Shown piece after piece: positions 50,173 to 58,303 of a DNA stretch of 64,000 nt. The stretch spans positions 992,001-1,056,000 of the forward strand of contig NZ_JBOUVX010000002.1 of the NCBI RefSeq assembly GCF_050789285.1, given 5' to 3'. The DNA is from CAVPWP01 sp050789285. GTDB lineage: Bacteria > Pseudomonadota > Alphaproteobacteria > Rhodobacterales > Rhodobacteraceae. Both the position numbers and the translations under genes were made by a program. Under the pieces are notes generated by a model that worked only from the letters and a program-made list of their open reading frames with translations, was not told where the DNA came from and searched no databases. The first letter of the stretch is position 1, and the number at the start of each line of letters is the position of its first letter.

Positions 50173-50898
50173 CTAGACGAAGAACTGGCCGCCGTTGGCC
50201 GAAACGGTCGAGCCGGTGATGAACCCTGCCTCGTCCGAGGCAAGGAAGACGACGATCCGCGCGATCTCTTCGGGTTCGCCAAGGCGGCCGACGGGGATTT
50301 GCGGGATGATGCGTTCGGTCAGCACCTTCTCGTCGATCGCCTTGACCATCTCGGTGGCGATGTAGCCGGGGCAGATCGCGTTGACGGTGATGCCCGCGCG
50401 CGCGCCTTCCTGCGCCAGCGCCTTGGTGAAGCCCAGGTCGCCCGCTTTCGCGGCCGAATAGTTGGCCTGACCGGCCTGACCCTTCTGGCCGTTGATCGAC
50501 GAGATGTTGATCACGCGGCCGAACTTGCGGTCGCGCATGCCGCCCCAGACCTGGTGGGTCATGTTGAACAGGCCCGTCAGGTTGGTGTCGATGACTTCCT
50601 TCCACATCTGCGGCGTCATCTTGTGGAACATGGCGTCGCGGGTGATGCCGGCATTGTTCACAAGCACGTCCACCGGGCCGAGGTCGGCCGCGATCCGTGC
50701 GATGCCGGCGCCGCAGGCCTCGTAGTCGCCGACGTCGAACTTGTAGGTCCGGATCCCGGTTTCCTTGGTGAACTTCGCCGCGGCCTCGTCATTGCCGGCG
50801 TAGGTGGCGGCGACCGCGTACCCGGCCTCCTTCAGTGCGGACGAGATCGCCGCACCGATGCCGCGCGACCCCCCCGTGACCAGTGCAACACGTCCCAT
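50173..50898 (-). CDS. phaB: Acetoacetyl-CoA reductase
   Basis: 241 residues from ATG 50898, after GGAGGAG. The NADPH motif is VTGGSRGIGAAIS; NNAG, the catalytic serine in ISSING and Tyr-x3-Lys in YSAAKAGDLGF follow; the end EAGFITGSTVSANGGQFF is typical of PhaB. It reduces acetoacetyl-CoA to (R)-3-hydroxybutyryl-CoA, the monomer for polyhydroxybutyrate. It lies downstream of phaA with a hairpin between them. Confidence 0.95.
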   Translation of the reverse strand: MGRVALVTGGSRGIGAAISSALKEAGYAVAATYAGNDEAAAKFTKETGIRTYKFDVGDYEACGAGIARIAADLGPVDVLVNNAGITRDAMFHKMTPQMWKEVIDTNLTGLFNMTHQVWGGMRDRKFGRVINISSINGQKGQAGQANYSAAKAGDLGFTKALAQEGARAGITVNAICPGYIATEMVKAIDEKVLTERIIPQIPVGRLGEPEEIARIVVFLASDEAGFITGSTVSANGGQFFV

Positions 50899-50949
50899 CA
50901 TCTCCTCCGACGTTTCTTGATTGTGCAATTATCGTAGCCGCTGGAAAAT

Positions 50950-50974
50950 CACCGCGCAACAAAGTTGCGCGGTG
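50950..50974 (-). terminator. Hairpin between phaA and phaB
   Basis: CACCGCGCAAC (50950-50960) and GTTGCGCGGTG (50964-50974) form a perfect 11-bp stem with an AAA loop. On the minus strand it lies 21 nt after the phaA stop and is followed by ATTTTCC. It looks like an intrinsic terminator or attenuator inside the phaAB unit, or an RNA-stabilising hairpin. Confidence 0.65.
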
Positions 50975-50995
50975 GCCCCCCGATTTCCTGACGGG

Positions 50996-52171
50996 TTACG
51001 GCCGCTCGACGCACATGGCGACGCCCATGCCGCCGCCGATGCAAAGCGTGGCCAGCCCCTTCTTCGCGCCGCGCCGCTTCATCTCGAAGAGAAGCGTGTT
51101 CAGCACGCGCGCGCCCGATGCGCCGATCGGGTGGCCGATGGCGATGGCGCCGCCGTTGACGTTCACGATCGCCGGGTCCCAGCCCATGTCCTTGTTCACC
51201 GCGCAGGCCTGCGCTGCGAAGGCCTCATTCGCCTCGACGAGATCGAGGTCGCTCGCCTTCCAGCCGGCCTTCTCAAGCGCCTTGCGGCTGGCGTGGATCG
51301 GGCCGACGCCCATGATCGCCGGGTCAAGGCCGGCCGTGGCGTAGGACGCGATGCGGGCCAGAGGCTCGATACCGCGCCGCTCGGCCTCGTCGGCGGTCAT
51401 CAGCAGGACGCCCGCGGCGCCGTCGTTGAGGCCCGAGGCGTTCGCCGCGGTCACAGTGCCGTCCTTGGTGAAGGCGGGCTTCAGCTTCTGCATGGCCTCG
51501 ATCGTCGCGCCATGGCGGATGTATTCGTCCTGGTCCACCACGATGTCGCCCTTCCGGGTCTGGATGGTGAAGGCCACGATCTCGTCGGCGAACCGGCCGG
51601 CCTTCTGCGCGGCCTCGGCCTTGTTCTGGCTGGCCACGGCGAAGGTGTCCTGTTCGTCGCGGCTGATCTGCCACTTCTCGGCGACGTTCTCGGCGGTCTG
51701 GCCCATGTGATAGCCGTTGAAGGCATCCCAGAGGCCGTCCTTGATCATCGAGTCGATGAACTTCATGTCGCCCATCTTGTGGCCGGCGCGCAGGTGCGCG
51801 ACGTGGGGCGACAGGCTCATGTTCTCCTGTCCGCCGGCCGCGACGATGGCGGCGTCGCCAAGCATGATGTGCTGGGCGCCCAGCGCCACGGCGCGCAGGC
51901 CCGAGCCGCAGACCTGGTTGATGCTCCAGGCGGCGCTTTCCTGCGGAAGCCCCGCGTTGATGTGGGCCTGCCGGGCGGGGTTCTGGCCTTGCCCCGCGGT
52001 CAGGACCTGGCCCAGGATCGTCTCGCTGACGTCGCCCTTGTCGATGCCCGCGCGTTCGACGACGGCGGCCAGCACGGCGGCGCCAAGGTCATGCGCGGGG
52101 GTCGAGGCGAAGGCCCCGTTGAAGCTGCCCACGGCAGTGCGCGCGGCCGAGGCGATGACGATGTTGGTCAT
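50996..52171 (-). CDS. phaA: Acetyl-CoA acetyltransferase (beta-ketothiolase)
   Basis: 391 residues, preceded by TAAGGAG. The nucleophile Cys88 lies in INQVCGSGLRAV, the catalytic His in AIGHPIGASGARV and the second Cys in CIGGGMGVA. It condenses two acetyl-CoA to acetoacetyl-CoA, the first step of polyhydroxybutyrate synthesis, and runs in reverse during fatty-acid use. The phaC synthase gene is not in the window. Confidence 0.96.
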   Translation of the reverse strand: MTNIVIASAARTAVGSFNGAFASTPAHDLGAAVLAAVVERAGIDKGDVSETILGQVLTAGQGQNPARQAHINAGLPQESAAWSINQVCGSGLRAVALGAQHIMLGDAAIVAAGGQENMSLSPHVAHLRAGHKMGDMKFIDSMIKDGLWDAFNGYHMGQTAENVAEKWQISRDEQDTFAVASQNKAEAAQKAGRFADEIVAFTIQTRKGDIVVDQDEYIRHGATIEAMQKLKPAFTKDGTVTAANASGLNDGAAGVLLMTADEAERRGIEPLARIASYATAGLDPAIMGVGPIHASRKALEKAGWKASDLDLVEANEAFAAQACAVNKDMGWDPAIVNVNGGAIAIGHPIGASGARVLNTLLFEMKRRGAKKGLATLCIGGGMGVAMCVERP

Positions 52172-52303
52172 GAAGAAGGCTCCTTACCCGAATTCCCTTG
52201 GTGCGGCCGGGATGATGCGACCGGCGGCACCATGGCACACCGGTCCGGCCGGGTCACAGGGGTTCTAGGCAGACTGCGCCGCCTTCGCAACAGGCACGAT
52301 GTC

Positions 52304-53131
52304 TCAGCCGGTCCTGCGGCGCGGGGCGCACGCGACGAAGGTCGGCCGACGCGCGGGCACCCCGAAGTGATAGCCCTGCAGGCAATCCACCCCCGCCGCT
52401 GTCAGCCAGGCCGCGTCTTCCGCCGTCTCGACCGATTCGGCGACCGTCAGCATCCCGAAGTGCCGCGCGATCGACAGCAACGCCTGCGTCATCACCCGGT
52501 TGTCGCCGTTCGTGGCGATCCCGCGGATGAACTGGCCATCGATCTTGAGGATGTCGAAATACATATCGCGCAGGTGGCGGAACGAGGTGAACCCGGCGCC
52601 GAAATCGTCGATCGCGAACGAGATGCCGCGTACCTGAAGATCGGCCATGAAGGCCTGCACGACATCGGGCATCACCATGGCAGAGGCTTCGGTGATTTCG
52701 AGGATCAGCCGCTCGCCGACGGTCGGATCGGCGCGCAGCCCCTCGTCCAGCGCGCGCTGCCAGCGCGCGAACCCGATCGAGCGTGCCGAAAGGTTGATCG
52801 CAAGCCGCAGCGTCGGCGTGGCCTTCAGCGCGGCGATTCCCATCTCGAGCGCGAGGCAGTCGATCATCCGGCCGACCGGATGCATCTCGACCGCGCCGAT
52901 GAACTCGCGCGCGGGGATCACGCGACCGGTGTCGTCCAGGATGCGGATCAGACCTTCGTAGAAGGCGGGGCGGTCAGGGCGCGCGGCCAGCACCACGGGC
53001 TGGAAGGCCAGCATCGCGTTGCGCCCAGTCACGGCGGCTTCGACCATGCGCAGCGTGTCGCGATCGCGGGCGCCGATGGCGGCGGAAAGCGGGCTGTCGG
53101 CCCCATCGGCGATCAGGACTTCGGCGGACAT
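52304..53131 (-). CDS. EAL-domain cyclic-di-GMP phosphodiesterase
   Basis: 275 residues with a stand-alone EAL domain. All catalytic residues are retained: Glu59 (read as EGL), Asn113 (INLSARS), Glu145 (LEITEAS), Asp175-Asp176 (AIDDFG), Lys197 (LKIDGQF), Glu232 (AESVET) and Gln252 (QGYHFG). It should hydrolyse c-di-GMP to pGpG, lowering biofilm signalling. No sensor domain is fused and no GGDEF gene is nearby. There is no signal peptide or membrane segment. Confidence 0.9.
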   Translation of the reverse strand: MSAEVLIADGADSPLSAAIGARDRDTLRMVEAAVTGRNAMLAFQPVVLAARPDRPAFYEGLIRILDDTGRVIPAREFIGAVEMHPVGRMIDCLALEMGIAALKATPTLRLAINLSARSIGFARWQRALDEGLRADPTVGERLILEITEASAMVMPDVVQAFMADLQVRGISFAIDDFGAGFTSFRHLRDMYFDILKIDGQFIRGIATNGDNRVMTQALLSIARHFGMLTVAESVETAEDAAWLTAAGVDCLQGYHFGVPARRPTFVACAPRRRTG

Positions 53132-53214
53132 GCGCACCCCTTGCGGCGAACGGCGTTCGCATGGACTGTGGCGGGGCAAGGGTTGAGATGGGATTAACCC
53201 GGGGGAGGCAAGCG

Positions 53215-53784
53215 ATGGGTGAACGCTGCGGCTGGTGCGGGACCGATCCGCTTTACGTGGCCTATCACGACACCGAATGGGGCGTTCCCGAACGCGATCC
53301 CCGCGCGCTGTGGGAAAAGCTGGTTCTCGACGGCTTCCAGGCGGGCCTGTCCTGGATCACCATCCTGCGCAAGCGCGACCACTTCCGCGCGGCCTTCGCG
53401 GGCTTCGATCCCCAGGTGATCGCGGGCTGGGGCGAAGCCGAGGTCGCCCGCCTTCTGGCCGATCCCGGCATCGTGCGCCACCGCGGAAAGATCGAGGCTA
53501 CCATCGGCAATGCGCAGGCGTACCTGACGATCGCCGAGGGGCAGGGCTTCGACCAGTTCCTGTGGCGATACGTCGACGGCGTGCCGGTGCAGAACCGCTT
53601 TGCGACGATGTCCGAGGTCCCGGCCGAGACGCCCCTGTCGCGCCGCATCTCGAAGGATCTGAAGATTGCCGGCTTTAGGTTCTGCGGCCCGACGATCGTC
53701 TATGCGGTCCTGCAGGCGACAGGAGTTGTGAACGACCACCTTGTCGGATGTCCGCGGCATTCCGAGGTCGCCGGGCTGGGCTAG
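53215..53784 (+). CDS. tag: DNA-3-methyladenine glycosylase I
   Basis: 189 residues from ATG 53215, after GGGGGAGG. CGWCGTDPLYVAYHDTEWGVP is the Tag opening, with the zinc-binding cysteines; LDGFQAGLSWITILRKR is the next conserved block; and FRFCGPTIVYAVLQATGVVNDHLVGCPRH ends it with the remaining zinc ligands. It excises 3-methyladenine from alkylated DNA. A palindromic terminator follows 22 bp after the stop. Confidence 0.97.
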   Translation: MGERCGWCGTDPLYVAYHDTEWGVPERDPRALWEKLVLDGFQAGLSWITILRKRDHFRAAFAGFDPQVIAGWGEAEVARLLADPGIVRHRGKIEATIGNAQAYLTIAEGQGFDQFLWRYVDGVPVQNRFATMSEVPAETPLSRRISKDLKIAGFRFCGPTIVYAVLQATGVVNDHLVGCPRHSEVAGLG

Positions 53785-53806
53785 CCGGTGGCCAGGTCCG
53801 ATATCC

Positions 53807-53824
53807 CCTTGCCGGCAAGGTTTT
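53807..53824 (+). terminator. Intrinsic terminator after tag
   Basis: CCTTG (53807-53811) and CAAGG (53816-53820) form a stem around CCGG, followed directly by TTTT. It lies 22 bp past the tag stop. Confidence 0.55.
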
Positions 53825-53943
53825 GCCGATCTCCGGGGGGTCATGTCATTGCATGTCGCATGCATGCTATTGCCTATCAGGGACGGGCGTGCATGATTCA
53901 GCCGACCGATCAAAGGGTCGAACGCAATCAAAGGCAGTATGGC

Positions 53944-54177
53944 ATGAAACGGATCAAAATCATCTTCGTGGCGGCGACGGGACTCGCCCTTCTTGCGGCC
54001 TGTCAGGCCACCACGCCGCAGCAGCAGAACGCCAACTGTGCCGTCGGCACGATCGGTGGCGCGGCGCTGGGCGGCATCCTGGGCAACCAGGTCGGTGGCG
54101 GCACCGGCAACGACATCGCGACCGTCGCGGGCGCCGCGGCGGGCGGCCTTGCGGGTTCGGCCGCGGCCTGCCAGTAA
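53944..54177 (+). CDS. Glycine-zipper lipoprotein (77 aa)
   Basis: Starts at ATG 53944 after AAAGGCAG. The signal peptide MKRIKIIFVAATGLALLAAC ends in a lipobox. The mature part is a glycine zipper (VGTIGGAALGGILGNQVGGG and VAGAAAGGLAGSAAACQ). It resembles OsmB/SlyB-type outer-membrane lipoproteins and, like the gene at 40032, ends in CQ. A clear terminator follows. The upstream 120 bp hold repeated GCATG sequences (53850-53867) of unknown meaning. Confidence 0.85.
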   Translation: MKRIKIIFVAATGLALLAACQATTPQQQNANCAVGTIGGAALGGILGNQVGGGTGNDIATVAGAAAGGLAGSAAACQ

Positions 54178-54197
54178 CCGGGTCGCGAATAGGGATG

Positions 54198-54223
54198 GGG
54201 CGCTCTTCGGAGCGCCCTTTCTT
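54198..54223 (+). terminator. Intrinsic terminator with TTCG loop
   Basis: GGGCGCTC (54198-54205) and GAGCGCCC (54210-54217) flank a TTCG tetraloop and are followed by TTTCTT. It lies 21 bp past the lipoprotein stop and just before the end of the convergent thioredoxin gene. Confidence 0.85.
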
Positions 54224-54813
54224 CAGGGTGCGTCGCTGCCCACAAGGGCTGGCGCTGACTTGCCGTCGATAAGCGCGGCGACAATTGCCTTGGCGCTGTC
54301 GCTGTCCCATTCCGCGTCCCCGATCAGCCGGGCGATCTCGCGCCCCTCGGGATCGAGAACCACGGTGATCGGCAGGCCCAGAACCCCCATGTCGCGCGCA
54401 AGCCCCGATTTCGGGTCAAGCAGGATGGGAAGGTTCGTCACCCCTGTCTCTTCGAAGAACTTGCGGATGCCGGTCAGCGAATTGCGCCCCGTGGCGATGG
54501 TCACGACCTCGAAAGCGTCGCCGCCGAACTCGGCCTGAAGCCGGTCGAGCCCCGGCATTTCCTTCCGGCAGGGGGCGCACCAGGTCGCCCAGAAGTTCAC
54601 CACCACATGCTTGCCCTGCCAGTCGGCCAGCGTGAATTCCGCCCCCGAGGCGTCGGCGAAGGCCACCTGCGACACCGCTTGCGGTTCGGGATGGAAGATC
54701 AGCTTCTGCATGTCGCCGTCGCGCAACGCGGCCAGCGCGGAAGGGTCGGCCATCGCCGCATTTGCACCGAGGGCAAGGGCCGTATAAAGGACGGCGGACT
54801 TCAAGGCCTTCAT
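54223..54813 (-). CDS. TlpA-like periplasmic thioredoxin
   Basis: 196 residues from ATG 54813. A signal-like segment (LKSAVLYTALALGANAAMA) precedes a TlpA/ResA-type domain with NFWATWCAPCRKEMPGL (redox Cys-Ala-Pro-Cys) and the cis-proline region LGLPITVVLDPEG. It likely reduces periplasmic thiols, for example in cytochrome c or oxidase assembly. The start is only 25 bp from the divergent argH start, so regulatory sites for the two genes must overlap. Confidence 0.9.
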   Translation of the reverse strand: MKALKSAVLYTALALGANAAMADPSALAALRDGDMQKLIFHPEPQAVSQVAFADASGAEFTLADWQGKHVVVNFWATWCAPCRKEMPGLDRLQAEFGGDAFEVVTIATGRNSLTGIRKFFEETGVTNLPILLDPKSGLARDMGVLGLPITVVLDPEGREIARLIGDAEWDSDSAKAIVAALIDGKSAPALVGSDAP

Positions 54814-54838
54814 GGATCCCTCCGGAACGACGACGATC

Positions 54839-56227
54839 ATGACCAGCACCTCGAATGCCATGTGGGGCGGACGCTTCGCCGACGGACCCGACGCGATCAT
54901 GGAGGCGATCAACGCCTCGATCGGGTTCGACCGTCGGCTGGCCCGGCAGGACATCGAAGGCAGCCGCGCCCACGCCGCGATGCTGGCGGCGCAGGGCATC
55001 CTTTCCACTAAAGACGCCGAAGCCATCCGGGAAGGCCTGCTCACGGTCTTGTCAGAGATTGAAACGGGCGCATTCGCGTTCTCGACCGCGCTCGAGGACA
55101 TTCACATGAACGTCGAGGCGCGGCTGAAGGCGATCATCGGCGAACCCGCGGGGCGGCTTCACACCGCGCGGTCGCGGAACGACCAGGTGGCCACCGATTT
55201 CCGACTTTGGGTGCGCGATCAGTGCGACGCCGCGATGGAGGGGCTGACCGCGCTGCAGCTTGCGCTTCTCGATCAGGCCGAGTCCGGGGCCGACTGGGTG
55301 ATGCCGGGCTTCACCCATCTGCAGACGGCCCAGCCGGTGACCTGGGGCCACCACATGATGGCCTATGTCGAGATGCTGTCCCGCGATATCGGCCGCTTCG
55401 CCGATGCGCGTGCCCGGATGAACGAATGCCCCCTTGGCGCGGCCGCGCTGGCGGGCACGTCCTTTCCGATCGACCGCCACGCCACCGCCGATGCGCTGGG
55501 CTTCGACCGGCCCATGGCCAATTCCCTCGATGCCGTCAGCGACCGCGACTTCGCGCTCGAGTATCTGTCGGCCGCCACGATCTGCGCCATGCACCTGTCG
55601 CGCTTCGCCGAAGAACTGGTGATCTGGTCCTCGGCCCAGTTCCGCTTCGTGCGCCTCAGCGACCGGTTCACCACCGGCTCGTCGATCATGCCGCAAAAGA
55701 AGAACCCCGACGCGGCCGAACTGATCCGGGCCAAGATCGGGCGCATCCTGGGCGCGACCGTGGGGCTGTTCACGGTCATGAAGGGGCTGCCGCTGGCCTA
55801 TTCGAAGGACATGCAGGAAGACAAGGAACAGGTCTTCGACGCGGCCGACAGCCTGATGCTGGCGATCGCAGCGATGGAGGGCATGGTCCGCGACATGACG
55901 GCGAACCGCGACAGTCTGCGCGCGGCCGCCGCCTCGGGGTTTTCCACGGCGACCGATCTGGCCGACTGGCTGGTGCGGGCGCTGGGACTGCCCTTCCGCG
56001 AGGCCCATCATGTGACCGGCAGCCTTGTCGCGCTGGCCGAGGCGAAGGGATGCGACCTGCCCGAACTGTCACTGGCCGAGATGCAGGGCGTCCATTCCGG
56101 CATCACCGACGCGGTCTTCGGCGTGCTCGGGGTGGACAACTCCGTGGCAAGCCGCACCTCGTATGGCGGGACCGCGCCGGACCAGGTTCGTGCGCAGGTC
56201 GCCCGATGGAGAGAGATCCTGGCATGA
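54839..56227 (+). CDS. argH: Argininosuccinate lyase
   Basis: 462 residues from ATG 54839. MWGGRFADGPDAIMEAINAS opens the protein, and GSSIMPQKKNPDAAELIR is the fumarase/lyase superfamily signature with the catalytic-loop serine. HTARSRNDQVATDFRLW is a further family block. It cleaves argininosuccinate to arginine and fumarate. Its stop overlaps the following lipoprotein start (ATGA), the first link of a five-gene stop/start chain to lysA. Confidence 0.97.
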   Translation: MTSTSNAMWGGRFADGPDAIMEAINASIGFDRRLARQDIEGSRAHAAMLAAQGILSTKDAEAIREGLLTVLSEIETGAFAFSTALEDIHMNVEARLKAIIGEPAGRLHTARSRNDQVATDFRLWVRDQCDAAMEGLTALQLALLDQAESGADWVMPGFTHLQTAQPVTWGHHMMAYVEMLSRDIGRFADARARMNECPLGAAALAGTSFPIDRHATADALGFDRPMANSLDAVSDRDFALEYLSAATICAMHLSRFAEELVIWSSAQFRFVRLSDRFTTGSSIMPQKKNPDAAELIRAKIGRILGATVGLFTVMKGLPLAYSKDMQEDKEQVFDAADSLMLAIAAMEGMVRDMTANRDSLRAAAASGFSTATDLADWLVRALGLPFREAHHVTGSLVALAEAKGCDLPELSLAEMQGVHSGITDAVFGVLGVDNSVASRTSYGGTAPDQVRAQVARWREILA

Positions 56228-56520
56228 GGCGCGCGGTCGTCCTTCTGGTCATGGTCGCGGGGCTTCTGTCGGCCTGCGCGCCGGCCCGCCCGACCGCGGG
56301 CGTGGCCGTGGGGCCCGACGGCGCGACGGGTGCCGTCGGCGTGAACTCGGGCCGCGTGAGCGGTGGCGTGACCACGGGCGGCGATGCCTATGTCGCAGCG
56401 GACGTGGTTCAGACCGACAACATGGCCGTCAGCGTGGGCACCGGCGGGGTCGGCGTCGCGGTCGGCAGCGGTCCCGTGCGGGTTGGCATCGGAACAGGTG
56501 GATGGGGACTTCGACTATGA
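56224..56520 (+). CDS. Small Gly/Val-rich lipoprotein (98 aa)
   Basis: MRRAVVLLVMVAGLLSAC is a lipoprotein signal with the lipobox LSAC. The mature part is a low-complexity, Gly/Val/Thr-rich sequence with a beta-like alternation (VAVGPDGATGAVGVNSG and GTGGVGVAVGSGPVRVG). Function is unknown. It is translationally coupled to argH upstream and to a second small lipoprotein downstream (ATGA overlap). It may be paralogous to that next gene. Confidence 0.82.
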   Translation: MRRAVVLLVMVAGLLSACAPARPTAGVAVGPDGATGAVGVNSGRVSGGVTTGGDAYVAADVVQTDNMAVSVGTGGVGVAVGSGPVRVGIGTGGWGLRL

Positions 56521-56684
56521 CACGGATCGTGATGGCACTGCTTCTTCTTGCGTCGCTCGCCGCCTGCGGCGCGGACGGCGCCCCCGTTCCGCCGCCCTCG
56601 TCCCCGAGTCCCTCGACCCCGGGTCCCTCGACCGGCGTGAGCGTGGGGGGTGACGCGCGGATCGGCGTGGTCGGGGGGCTGTGA
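56517..56684 (+). CDS. Very small Pro/Ser-rich lipoprotein (55 aa)
   Basis: ATG 56517 overlaps the previous stop. MTRIVMALLLLASLAAC is a lipoprotein signal with lipobox LAAC, followed by GADGAPVPPPSSPSPSTPGPS and a short end VSVGGDARIGVVGGL that echoes the previous protein's GGDA. Too short for length-filtered gene calling, but the signal peptide and the overlaps at both ends (ATGA, then TGATG) make it a credible gene. Function unknown. Confidence 0.75.
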   Translation: MTRIVMALLLLASLAACGADGAPVPPPSSPSPSTPGPSTGVSVGGDARIGVVGGL

Positions 56685-57001
56685 TGTCGCCCCTGCGCCT
56701 CGTCTATCTCGCGCTGGCGGTCTGGGGGGCGATCCACCCCATGGCCTACTTCCTGCGCTGGTTCGGCGAGAACGGCTGGTCGCTGGCCGGCATGATCGAG
56801 GCCTGGCACGTCAACGATGCCACGAGTGGCCTTGTCTGGGACCTGACCATCGCCGCCACCGCGCTGACGGTCTGGATCCTGGCCGAGGTCTGGGCGCGCA
56901 AGAACTGGATCGCGCTGATCGCGATTCCGGCGACCTTCGGCATCGGGGTCAGCTGCGGCCTGCCGCTGTACCTGTTCCTGCGCACGGCCCGGGTCAGGTA
57001 A
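56684..57001 (+). CDS. DUF2834 family membrane protein (105 aa)
   Basis: ATG 56684 shares a base with the previous stop (TGATG). Three membrane helices are predicted (LVYLALAVWGAIHPMAYFL, LTIAATALTVWILAEVW and WIALIAIPATFGIGVSCGLPLYLFL). The layout and Trp-rich loops match DUF2834. Function unknown. The stop TAA ends at 57001, where the lysA ATG begins (TAATG). Confidence 0.85.
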   Translation: MSPLRLVYLALAVWGAIHPMAYFLRWFGENGWSLAGMIEAWHVNDATSGLVWDLTIAATALTVWILAEVWARKNWIALIAIPATFGIGVSCGLPLYLFLRTARVR

Positions 57002-58266
57002 TGGACCACTTCCTGTACCGCGACGGCATCCTGCATGCCGAAGACGTGCCCCTGCCCGAGATCGCGGCGGCGGTCGGCACGCCGGTCTATGTCTATTCGG
57101 TGGCCACGCTGACCCGGCATTTCCGTCTGTTCGACGAGGCGCTTCAGGGGATGGATCACCTTGTCTGCTATGCGATGAAGGCGAATTCCAATCTTGCCGT
57201 CGTGCGCCTCATGGCCGATCTCGGGGCAGGCGTGGACGTGGTGTCGGCGGGCGAATACCTCAAGGCGCGGGCGGCCGGGATGCCGGCGGACCGGATCGTG
57301 TTTTCGGGCGTCGGCAAGACGCGCGCCGAAATGCGCATCGCGCTTGAAGGCGGCATCCGCCAGTTCAACGTGGAAAGCGAGCCCGAGCTTCACGCCCTGT
57401 CCGAAGTGGCGACCGAGCTTGGCAGGACCGCGCCGATCACCATCCGGGTCAATCCCGACGTCGACGCCAAGACCCACGAGAAGATCGCGACCGGCAAGGC
57501 CGAGAACAAGTTCGGCATCCCCATCGCCCGCGCGCGCGGGGTCTATGCGCTGGCCGCGTCGCTGCCGGGCATCGAGGTTGTGGGGATCGACGTGCACATC
57601 GGCAGCCAGCTGACCGAGCTCGAGCCGTTCGAGATCGCCTATGGCAAGGTGGCCGAACTGACCCGGGCCCTGCGCGCCGACGGGCACGACATCCGCCGGC
57701 TCGACCTGGGTGGCGGTCTTGGCATCCCATACGAGCGCACCAACACCGCACCGCCGCTGCCGATCGAATACGGCGACATGGTGCGCCGGGTGCTGGGTGA
57801 TCTGGGCTGCGAGATCGAGATCGAGCCCGGCCGCCTGATCGCCGGAAACGCGGGTGTGCTGCTGAGTGAGGTCATCTACGTCAAGCAGGGCGAGGACCGG
57901 CAGTTCCTGATCGTCGACGCGGCGATGAACGACCTGATCCGCCCGTCGATGTATGCCGCCCACCACGACATCGTGCCGGTGGTCCAGCCCGAACCGGGGC
58001 AAGAGCCCGCGCGCTATGACGTTGTGGGTCCGGTCTGCGAAACCGGCGACACCTTCGCCAAGGGGCGCGAGATCGCGCCGCTGGCCCAGGGCGACCTGGT
58101 GGCGTTCCGGTCGGCCGGCGCCTACGGCGCGGTGATGGCGTCCGAATACAACACCCGCCCCCTCGTCCCCGAGGTTCTGGTCAGTGGGCATCAATTCGCC
58201 GTCATAAGACCGCGCCCGACCTTTGACGATCTCGTGAAACGGGATACCATTCCGGCGTGGCTCTAA
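57001..58266 (+). CDS. lysA: Diaminopimelate decarboxylase
   Basis: 421 residues, the usual length. The PLP lysine lies in CYAMKANSNLAVV, the phosphate-binding glycine loop in LDLGGGLGIPY, and the substrate cysteine in GPVCETGDTF, with CYAMK and VVSAGEYLKA typical of LysA. It decarboxylates meso-diaminopimelate to lysine. It is the last gene of the overlap chain beginning at argH. Confidence 0.97.
   Translation: MDHFLYRDGILHAEDVPLPEIAAAVGTPVYVYSVATLTRHFRLFDEALQGMDHLVCYAMKANSNLAVVRLMADLGAGVDVVSAGEYLKARAAGMPADRIVFSGVGKTRAEMRIALEGGIRQFNVESEPELHALSEVATELGRTAPITIRVNPDVDAKTHEKIATGKAENKFGIPIARARGVYALAASLPGIEVVGIDVHIGSQLTELEPFEIAYGKVAELTRALRADGHDIRRLDLGGGLGIPYERTNTAPPLPIEYGDMVRRVLGDLGCEIEIEPGRLIAGNAGVLLSEVIYVKQGEDRQFLIVDAAMNDLIRPSMYAAHHDIVPVVQPEPGQEPARYDVVGPVCETGDTFAKGREIAPLAQGDLVAFRSAGAYGAVMASEYNTRPLVPEVLVSGHQFAVIRPRPTFDDLVKRDTIPAWL
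58223..58250 (+). promoter_or_regulatory. Possible internal promoter TTGACG-N16-TACCAT
   Basis: TTGACG (58223-58228) and TACCAT (58245-58250) lie inside the lysA end, about 54 bp before the next start (58304). The 16-bp spacer is acceptable, but the match is in coding sequence and could be chance. Confidence 0.3.
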
Positions 58267-58303
58267 CCGCGGCATCCTTCGCGACGGGCCCTGGCGCGGA
58301 CGC

